DNA from: Takakia lepidozioides
Lineage: Eukaryota; Streptophyta; Takakiopsida; Takakiales; Takakiaceae
Assembly (NCBI GenBank): GCA_030704615.1
Contig: CM060733.1
Location: 15,810,001 to 15,874,000 of the forward strand
Direction: 5' to 3'
DNA: 64,000 bases
The notes under the pieces are model-generated. The model was not told the DNA's origin, searched no databases, and worked only from the letters and a program-made list of their open reading frames with translations. Shown one piece after another: positions 55,025 through 64,000 of the stretch (position 1 is its first letter; each line of letters opens with the position of its first letter). Position numbers and translations under genes: made by a program.

Positions 55025-55180
55025 CACCTACATGAGAAGAGTCTTCCTCGTCACTGCAACCTCTTGCCCCTCCTGCATTGGAACCTCCTGCATCTTTAGG
55101 ATGGGCACCCTTCACAAATGCAAGCCCCATTACTCTCGTCAAATCTGTGATAGCTCTAACCATGTTGTTTTGAGTGCGGT

Positions 55181-56335
55181 TTACTTTTTGTCTTTCATTT
55201 TGAAGTAGTCAAACTGCGTGTATAGAAGAAACTCTCGTGCCTTCGTGCGTTTCTCTTCAATGACCAAACTCGTCTGGTGTATGCGATCAACAGATTCTGC
55301 TAGCAGTTTATTGTCTTTCTCCCCACCTCCATCTGCACCAAGCAAGAGGCCTGGAAACACAGGTGTAAAACAAAAATCATCATCTATGCACAGGGACATG
55401 GCCTGTCAGTGGTATGAATTGGAGATGTTGCCCGAGATTGACGAGGCACATCAGTCGTGCATCTATGAGGGATGAACGCATGTTCGGTTATGGGGGTCAC
55501 AAACGGTGGTACAGATGTAGGAATGGAGGGAGGAAAGATGGCGAGTACTTGCCAATTACCTTGCAATCCCTGGTCTATGTCAGAATTAGGATTCATCGTA
55601 TCCATCCTTGGTGGAGAATTCAGATCCTGGGTCGTTTGTTCTGTTGAAAGTGCATCGTCAGAATGACCGATAAGATTGTAAATTGTATCGCCGTCGAGCA
55701 TGTAATCTCGTGCATGTGGGGGACTGAAAATTGGTCTAGCGCCCATAAATGCATCAATAAGCTCGTACATCTCTTTGTTGAAATGTCTGGGTAGGCTCAA
55801 CACAATCTTGTCATGTGGACTCATATCCCAGTACTCCTCGTTTGAGCCTGTGCCATTCATGTAGTCCAAGATCCGTTTGAAGTCACCATAGATGGCTCCC
55901 CATTTATCTTTGCATGCAGGCCCATTCCTTGTGTAGGTAGAGTTGCCCTCGTCCATGACAACTGCATCAATTTTCTTCCACTTGGTGACAGCTGATTCAA
56001 ATTGATCTCTCGGATCCGCCCTTTCAATGGATGCCATATGTTCATTCATTTTGGCTTTGATCAGAGACATCACTTCGGTGTGTTCCCAATTGGGTTGGCG
56101 AGGCCCTCTTGGTTCTCACTTCCAAAGTTGAATATGATGATACAACAACTTGTTTGCTTTTCTTGCCTCTTCCCCCAGGCCGTGGTGCTCTGCCACCTCT
56201 AGAAGGCCCAAATGCTTGTTTCACTTCTTTGTCTTGAGTCGACTCTTCACCTTGACGCACCGCACCCTCATTCACACCATACAAGGTGTCATTGATCTTA
56301 GCACCAAAGACTGACATGGTGACTGTACAAAGCAC
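55181..56335 (-). pseudogene. Trihelix / Myb-SANT-like transcription factor, frameshifted
   Basis: The N-terminal part, 56335-56042, ends in a basic Gly/Lys/Arg-rich stretch. A frameshift near 56110-56130 leads into the DNA-binding domain (PNWEHTEVMSLIKAKMNEH...FESAVTKWKKID...GPACKDKWGAIYGDFKRILDY) encoded by 56095-55800. A Pro-rich linker follows. Another frame change near 55395 leads to the C-terminal helix LLAESVDRIHQTSLVIEEKR and a stop at 55181. Such factors bind GT-type promoter elements in the nucleus. Two frame changes make a functional product unlikely unless introns explain them. Confidence 0.7.
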
Positions 56336-57719
56336 TGAGAAAAAAGAGAACTAGAAGGACTTGAGAAACCAATCTGCTTAGGATCTGTTCTGCGTTGGGA
56401 GTCGTGTGAAATGGGAGCGTTGTGAACTGAGAGCTTTGTCTCTGAAGTATGAGAGATCGATGATGCAGATGCAACTGATATCTTCATTTGAATATTGAAG
56501 CGGGGAATATGGATCGGGGGCGGGGTCATGTTTCAAAATGGTGCTAACGTAACATCGAGTTATGTGATCGGTTTTTCCAGCGTTTAGCTACCATCAAGCT
56601 TTCCATTGAAAACTGTGGTCGTGGTATCTTCTGGGTGGTAACTACCACAAGAACAAATATCACGATAACACTGGCAGCCACGTCGGATGCCAGGTCAGAT
56701 CAAATGTTGCATAACATTTTATATGTGAACATGTAGGTTTTCTACCATCGCTTACCACCATCGTAACTCTGAGATGCCACCAGGTCTGCAGGGACCTTCA
56801 TATACTTAGTGCTGATACAGGCCAATGATCGGATCAGGTCTCTTAAAGGGTCTGCAACTGTTGGAAATTGGCCTCGCAGACTAGACCAGTGTTGCGCGGA
56901 GATTTGATTTCACCTCAGACCCCTAGAGGGTCCCAACTTCGATATATATACATGTGGATCTGCTAGAGGTCAAAAATTAAATATCCACCTCCATTAGGAA
57001 CCGCGGGATATGAAGAGATGGGATAACCGGATCCGGTTGAGAACCGGAACCTTGCCTTTTTTTTGGTATTTGTTTTGATTCGGAACTAGTGGCCCAAAAG
57101 ATGCACGTTATGAACCTGTTACTTTTAGATCCGACATTTAGAACCAGAGGTTATAATCCGGTTAATAGTTTATTATCATAATCCAGATAACAACCTATAA
57201 TAACCTTTACTATAACTTTAACACATTATAATTTTAAATTTGGATTATTTTTAATTTAATTAAAATATACGTGTACTTGTTTGATAACCGGATACTGAAG
57301 CGTCGCAGGCCATCGACATTTAAACTCCATTTGTCCATAACCGCATAGCTTTATTTGTTGTCAACCAGCACGATATTAAAAACGAAAAAGCTCCAAAACC
57401 CCTAAACCGGAGGATGTGAATACAAAGTTGAAGTTAAACATCCGGCGTAACCAGCTGATATCAGAAAATTCAAGTAACCATGCAATACTGGACGAGACAC
57501 GAGACTCATTAGCAGGTTCAGGAGCATAGCTTTGGATTCGGGATGAAGCAATCTTGTCCAACGAGGGTTGGACGCCAACCTACCTTCTGCATCCAATGCA
57601 AATACAAAAACAGGAAACCACGGTTGGACTCCGAGATTATAAAGTTTGATCTTGGGCCAATGGTGAAATCTCTCTCAAATGTTGTATGGCAAAATAAACC
57701 ATGCAAATGTTTTCCAATG
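56336..57719. other. No recognisable gene
   Basis: AT-rich spacer with some CCGGATCCGGTT / GGTTATAATCCGG-type words around 57000-57300. I see no coding region. Confidence 0.5.
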
Positions 57720-58590
57720 AAGTCAGGTCCTCCACCTGAGTCTGCAGGCCATCTACATCTTCCTGTAGCTCTGCTATCCTACTTAAAACATTGTCTATAG
57801 TAGTTGTGGCAATGTTCTGCACCTGCAGTCTGAGCTCATTCATCTCGCCTTGGGTGAGCTTTCGTGGTGCTTTGCCTTCCACCGATCCTTGTGCTAACCA
57901 GACTTGCATAAGGTGGTTATCCACAAAATTGCGTGTGGCACCCCTGAGAGTTTGCTCCTCTGTGAACCTGTACACATCTATCTGCTGCTGTAAAGCCTCC
58001 ATGCGCTTCGCATGAGGTTCAACCAAACTCGCATAGGCAGCAGCCAGATTATTGGCTTCCTTCCGAGCCTTGTTAGCGACAGAGAGTTCATTTCTATTGG
58101 CCATGACCGTTTGTTGCAATTCCAGGATGTACCTCTCTTGGTCAGCTTCAACCTGCCTGTATTGCTTGAAAGTATTCTCGTTGCGACAGATTGTATTCTT
58201 CATATCAATAATGAGTTTCGCCTGCTCGAGATTATCGACCTGTGCCTTCACACATCTTTCCGCTTGGTTGTTAACTTCTAATGTAATTTGCTCAAGCGTA
58301 GTTGTGAGTGTAGCACATTGTATGGCCATCTTCTTATGTACTGTTTGCAACTCCGTATGTAATGCATTGACTTCTTGCAAGTTGCTCTCATGTTTCACCT
58401 GCATTTGGTATAGCTGTTGCTTATGTGCTTCGTGCAACTTGTCTTGCGCGAGGCCTGCTTCAATCAAATGTTCCTTGGCCAATTGCAAAGCAGCTTTTGT
58501 ACTTTCTAACTCTTGCTGTATCTTGAGAGTGACCTCCTCATCGACCTTGTTTGCACACTCAGTGGCAAGTCGAGCCTCAAACTCAATTGG
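57720..58590 (-). pseudogene. gypsy accessory ORF, coiled-coil part
   Basis: One open frame from EFEARLATECANKVDEEV to LQTQVEDLTS, equivalent to codons at about 14758-15620 of copy A and without copy A's frameshift. It is almost entirely coiled coil (KLHEAHKQQLYQMQVKHESN..., QEDVDGLQTQVEDL). At 57720 homology stops exactly where copy B's accessory ORF piece (49434) starts. The other end, about 58590, abuts a G-rich tract. Confidence 0.8.
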
Positions 58591-58675
58591 GCAGTTCTCC
58601 GGGCGGGGGGCGGGGGGTGTCGGGGCCGAAAAATAAAAATAAAAATAAAATTGCCCCCCCCCCCCCCCCCCGAGA
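58590..58675. repeat. G/C homopolymer tracts around an A-rich spacer
   Basis: GGGCGGGGGGCGGGGGG, an (AAAAT)n spacer and a run of about 20 C. The composition is like the array at 47262-48447, and it borders the other end of the split accessory ORF. The G runs could form a quadruplex. Confidence 0.7.
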
Positions 58676-58689
58676 ACTGAGTGCGTCAA

Positions 58690-61600
58690 CGCCTTCATGA
58701 TCATGATTTCAGGATGATAATCGACGACATTGATGACAATGTTGTGCGGCTCCGGATTTTGACCCCGGGTACCCGGCGGGTTAGGGTCAGCGTTTTTTTT
58801 ATTGGCAATTTTTCGCCATTTGGCCGCCTGAAAATCCCCTTGGCGAATGAAACAAAAAGAAAAACAGGTCCGAATAAGGCAATTTTCGCCAAAAACTAGG
58901 GGTCTCAAAAATGTCCTCACCTGTGGACCCATCTGACGGGCCAGGTGAGGAGTGGGTTTAGGATTGTGGGGCCTCCCCCGCTTCCCTAGGAGATGCTCGT
59001 CGTCGGTCTTGCGAGAACTATACACCTCATTTGTACCAATTAGCCTATGGTTTTTCACATATAAAAAGTTTAATTCGTCCTATGGCTTTCAACTATTTCT
59101 GTACTTCACCTTCTATTGCTCATCAACATCCATTTGATTCACAAAAAATTGCAAAGGTGGAAATACACGTAGCCTACCAATTCGAGGAAAATTACCTAGA
59201 GTGGGCCACTTGCACTACCCTACACCCAATATATATAGCCACTCCTACCCCTTTTCAAAATCCCTAAAAAAAACCTTGGTTAGGGTCCGGGTTACCTATC
59301 CGGATCCAGACCCGTGCCATCACCAAAAACTCGGACCCTGACCCAGGTTCATTTTTAGAATGAACCTGGAACCGGACCCAGACCCGCCAGCTAGGTCTAG
59401 AACCCGTTAAACCTGCTACTCGCTGGCCGGAGTTGATATAGCCATCTTCCCTAGTTCACTAGTTGACTTTCTAGAGAGTTCTATTTTCTAAATAGTTCTA
59501 CTATTGTTGGTGGGTTGAAAAGCAACTCACTAGTGGGTGTGGCTGCTGCAGGAGTATACTTATAGGAACAATGACCAGAGAAGGTTGGGACTTGGTGAGA
59601 GTGGGGCCAGGTGGGATCGCGGCTTGGAGCTCGTCTTCAAGGTAGAGCGCTTGGGGCTGGTGGAGGGTGGGACCAGCGTGAAGTGCTTGGGGTTGACGAA
59701 GTAGGGCTGGGGGAATTGGGTCGATCGTTGTGCTTATAAAGGGGACTCAATATTGCCGTGTTTGCCGTATATTGCCATGTTTGCCGTGTTTGGAAGTTTT
59801 GCTATGTTCACCTCTTCTTCCAAAATATACGTTTCCACGGTAATAGGACCCCCTCTAAACCCTGTCCTTGGTTATAGGACTTGCTTCTCCCTCCTCTAAA
59901 CCCTGGGCTCACGCTTAGAGGGCAAAGCGTGAGCCGAGCTCCTGGGCTCACGCGCCTAGGCTCACGCTGTAGCTACGTCCTAATCCAATGCATGCACTAT
60001 GATTTGCTGACAACATCCCCAACCTTAGAGGTACCTACCATGTTGTTGTTGTATAATATATAGATGCAACCTCCTCACTTGACAACGATACTCCCCCATT
60101 TTTACAATGAATCTCACAATCCTTATATGGGATGCGGTGAATTCCCAAAATTGGCCCAAAATCCAACACAACCATGATATTATTAATATCCAAATGCATG
60201 TAATTTTCCAACATGGAACCATATGCCAGTGGGACTTACAAAACATCATGTGCAACTCGAACAGTGGTTCCTGACTCTATTGTCGGCATGTCATGGTGCA
60301 CTCTCAAAACTATTGGATGGGATATATTTCAGCTGTTGCAAGTTGTCATGGTCACATACAAGCTCAGTCGTGGGAATATCCACATCCCAGAAGACGATGG
60401 ATTTTTATTGTCAGTTTGAGGGGGAATATCTTTCAATAACCAATGATGTACAAACTTGCATTTGTCCTTGGCTATTTATTATGCCTTGGACCTAATGTGA
60501 GGGAGAATGAATTCTGTTATTTTCAACTACTCCTTCTTGTTTACATCTTTATTCAAATCAAGAGTTTGAGAAGGAGTTTGTCTCCTCCCCCAAGATCGTT
60601 GGCTGCCTCATAGGTGTTGTTATTGGCCGATCGTAAGTTGAGTTTCAGAACAGAACAACCTGCTGAAGCATAGTGGTTCTGGTTCATGGTGGACCGACTT
60701 TCCTCTTGACTCGGAATTCCATACTGCACTAGGGACTGAATCGTGGGTTGAAACTAAAGCAACCATTTCCTTAGAGCTTTTTGATTTGTTCTCTACTTTG
60801 CAGCTTGTTTGATGATTCCCTTTGGACCTCATGATTCAGCCAAATTTTCTCTCTAAGTAAACAGTTCAATGCAACAAAAAAGCCATCAAACTCTCCTTCA
60901 CATTTTCACTCTTCTCACTGAAGTATACTAACACATTGTCTTCTAAACAAATATCTGAAGTTGTAGGATTTTGGGTTGGCATGCTATAGCTTAAACTTAC
61001 ACTTGGGTTTTGGCAAAAACAACAAATGCTTGGTATTCAAGCAAGTCTTGGCACACCTTAGTGTTTGATCTTTAATAGCCCCGATCCCAATAGCCCAAGC
61101 CATTACAATTGTGTGATCCCTTGAGGGAATTTTACGGCCTCCAAGTTCTTTGCTTTCAAATCCAAAATGAAAGCAATCTGCCTCACTAGCTCTACTCCAC
61201 TTATACTACTTCAAAAACTTAAAGGCTAGGAGTGAGATACAAATGCAAAACCTAAATACAGTAGCTAGATGATGCAAGTTACAGCCAAGTGTAACTATAG
61301 AAATGCAATCCACATGCAATTAGAAAACAATGTACTAAAATTGGTAATGCTCATTATAAGAAATGTAAATGACTCACAACACTAAGATAATGTAGGTCAC
61401 ATAAACCCTTAAAATCCTTGAACCAAAATCAAACAAAGGAAGGAAAACCTAAAGCTAGAGAGTTAGAGAGACAAAAACACATGCAACGGAATAAATACCT
61501 CAAGTGTGAAGCAATGGAGTTAGAAGAGGCGTGGGAAGGTGGTGGGGCTCGAGGCCTAAGTGAGTGGAAAGAAGACACTGCACATGTATGTGAAGGCTTC

Positions 61601-64000
61601 ATGAGCACATGCATAGCTTGGAGGCGCAATATCGAGCAGTTGATGTTGATGTTGATGTTGATGGAATCAGGCCCAGTCCTCAACCGGGAGATGATAAATA
61701 GACGATACAGTGAAATGCTCCAATAAACTTTATAAAATCTGGGAAATGACAATAAATTCATTTTTAAAATATTTGTTAACCCTTAAGTTCCCAAGCCTTT
61801 TTTTGACAATTTAACAATTTTGGGTACCCAGCTGCAGTAAATTGCCCCTAGAAACCTACCGAAAATCATCCAGAGATTCTAGCCTTATAGCAATGGGCCC
61901 AGCTCATTTATGCATGACATACCAAAAAAGGAGCCAAGTCCACCGTGGAAATTGTGAGATTATAGCGTTGGCCCGGACCTCAAATATCAGGTCCCAAAGA
62001 AAAAGTGAGAAAGAAATTGGTTTGACCAAATCAAAGCCTATCTTTATCCAATTTTGCTTGCCCCAAGACCCACCATTTCCAAATCGAAAGTGGAGTGGAT
62101 ATGACCCCACTAAATTGCAGGTCCAACTGATTTTTTCACCTATGCTTGCTATTCATGCAATTACATGGGGGTTGAAATCTCAAAATTGACAAGAGAAAAT
62201 GTGCCTCCAAATGAAGTACTTTTTTTTTCTACAATTTTTTTAAAAGCCAATGGTGGATGTGTGTATGTAATGCTCACACACCACAAGGTGAAGTGTTTTT
62301 TCCAAAATTGCTAATTTTATGCCAAAAATGGCCTTTGGAGTGCAATCTGTTTTGGGCTTGTTTACCTGTCACGTCAGCGGTCAACAAGCCCTTTTCAGGC
62401 CCCAAAACGTAAATGAGAGATCTAAGATATTTTTTTGTAGGTCGAAGCTTTTGTTTTTTTTTAATTTTGTTTTTTGCATCATACTCGAGACAAATCCCTT
62501 GTCATTAAAGCTTCAGGAGTGGGCCCCATTAGATTAGATCTGCAAAAATTAGGTCAAACTGCAAATTCAAAGTGACCCGATTCAGGTCGCTTGGGAACTT
62601 AAGGGTTAAGTTCAGCTTTGATGAAAGATTTTTTAAAAAAAAATTAAAAGGGAAATACCCGGGAGCGACTGCTCACAAATCAGGCCCCTTAATTATAGTG
62701 AGAGGAAAAAATAACCTCTTTCATCTCGCCATGAGGCGTTAGGGACACCGCCCAAGGGAAGGGGGAGAAGATTACACCACATCCACCAAACGCCTTACTA
62801 GTTTTGTGAATTTGGAAATTCCTTTCTATGTGAAGTGGTGAACTCAATTGTTCTCTTGGACAACAGTACAAATTGCAAGATATAAACTGTCAAAGCATCA
62901 TAATCGCTTCTTAGATGGGCATTCTAGATATTATTGTTGACAGTGAGAATCAGGCAAGCTTTTGGAGCTGCCATAATGGCATTTCCCACCTATAGATACG
63001 AGAGCAAACCTTCAATCTGCAGCTTCAACTCACTCTCAACTCTAGCTTCCACCGTTGGCGTCTGGGCCTACACCGCCCCCACCTCCCCAGTACATCCGGG
63101 AAGTAATCGGGTTGGATATGTTTTCTACCTCCTTCAATCTGTCTCCGAGTTCATCCACCTCAGCAAGTTGGTTGTAACTAGTGTTGGACTGGTGTTGAGG
63201 GTCTACCCGGTTATTAACCCGGGTAACAACCTGGATATAAGCTAACCTAGCTACCAGAAGGTTCTTGACAATTACATGCAGAACAGGCCCGGCGGTTAGG
63301 GCTTGCGAGAGTGATCGGCAAGAACCTTACCCGCCTCAGCTTCCGGCGAGAGGACCCGTGTTGTTACCCGTGTTTATGGTTATGTTGCAGCTTCTGATAT
63401 GAGCTTCTTGGTATCAATATGGGAGGGGATATTGTAGCAGCTACGACATATATGGTAGGATTAGCATTGCTCCGTACTGTGGACTTGAAGCTAGGCATTG
63501 AAGATAGGCAACAACATGCTGAGCTTCCTGGTGATCTGCAGATTGGCTCTTCAAGTAATTTACAAAAGTGACAAGTTTCTGCGCTTCAAGTTTTTTTTTT
63601 TTTTTCTAAGTTTTAAAAGTCAAAGTATTGATAACCGTTGTTGATATTTTGCAAGAATATTTTCGAGGACCTTTGTTGATATCAGACCTTCGTTTTTTCA
63701 TGAAGTGCAATTGTTGATACCAGCCTGGTACCAGAATTTAAAAAATAAACATTATTTAACGACCTACCAGAACACAAAAACAAAATTTCTTCCTACCAAG
63801 AACCTACTGGTATAAGCAAAACCTGATACCAATCCAACACTGGTTGTAATGTTGTGACTCGAGAGTGAGATGCTTAGGAACTTGGAGATAACCCAGCCTA
63901 GAACACAAGCAGCCGATTTGTAGGATGACACAACTTTGTGTAGGGTCTAGAAGAGCTGACCACACAGAAAAGCTTGCATGCAGTAATGCTACAACTATGA
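58690..64000. other. No recognisable gene
   Basis: AT-rich, unique-looking sequence. It contains a (TGATGT)n microsatellite at 61640-61663, GGTTACC/GGACCC-type words at 59275-59420, GGTAACAACC near 63220-63240, and T-runs near 62222 and 63590. Frames up to about 115 codons (61418-61726, 61842-62189, 62934-63245) resemble no family I know and look like chance. Confidence 0.5.

Noticed and set aside
60213-60495. Small overlapping ORFs as genes
   Set aside because: Short, overlapping in two frames, with no recognised motif or codon pattern.

Overview
This is eukaryotic nuclear DNA from a land plant. Most of it is transposon and repeat sequence. The evidence is Ty3/gypsy, CACTA and Mutator-like elements of plant type, PLS-type PPR fragments, a trihelix/Myb-SANT transcription factor, a CYP85-clan P450 and degenerate CCCTAAA motifs. 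The PPR and trihelix fragments remind me of seedless plants, with a fern my best guess. No database was searched, so this is low confidence.

Layout. 1-6445 is a Mutator-like element (MULE) cut by the left window edge. 42358-46281 is a second, inverted and internally deleted copy with a 9-bp target-site duplication. Both carry large arrays of GGCGCC-centred palindromes. 6470-7990 is noncoding repeat and 8200-9800 holds unrecognised ORFs. 9921-17948 is a 5'-truncated gypsy element (copy A: pol, a long accessory ORF, and a 3' LTR with CACAGCC satellite). 18000-20700 holds AT-rich repeats and a PPR remnant. 20773-21464 is a frameshifted orphan gene. 22276-26430 is the metabolic part: the last two exons of a P450, a hairpin, and an intact intronless gene joining a HAD phosphatase-like domain to a class II terpene cyclase domain, with a tandemly duplicated 5' end. 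27700-29700 has a SINE-like unit and a broken gypsy pol. 29900-30840 is a fold-back element. 31443-37122 is a CACTA element with a TNP2-type transposase and a proline-rich gene. 38400-39935 holds a duplication and a PPR pseudogene. 47262-48447 is an array of homopolymer-flanked palindromes. 48447-55024 is a rearranged gypsy copy (B), minus strand. 55181-56335 is a broken trihelix gene. 57720-58590 is a further piece of gypsy accessory ORF. I recognise no gene in 58700-64000.

The best candidate for an undescribed system is the HAD-terpene cyclase fusion at 24566-26158. I know this architecture from fungal drimane-type sesquiterpene synthases (AstC family) and bacterial drimenol synthases, not from plants. 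All HAD catalytic residues except the second Asp, and the DxDTT motif, are present, and a terpene-type P450 remnant lies 1.6 kb away on the same strand. The second candidate is the set of covarying palindromes in the MULEs: three sequence classes keep a perfect 22-bp palindrome while the variable triplet changes in step on both arms.

The genes here are not an operon. Apart from the cyclase, the MULE accessory ORF, the proline-rich ORF and part of the gypsy gag, nearly all recognisable coding sequence is broken by frameshifts, stops or truncation.
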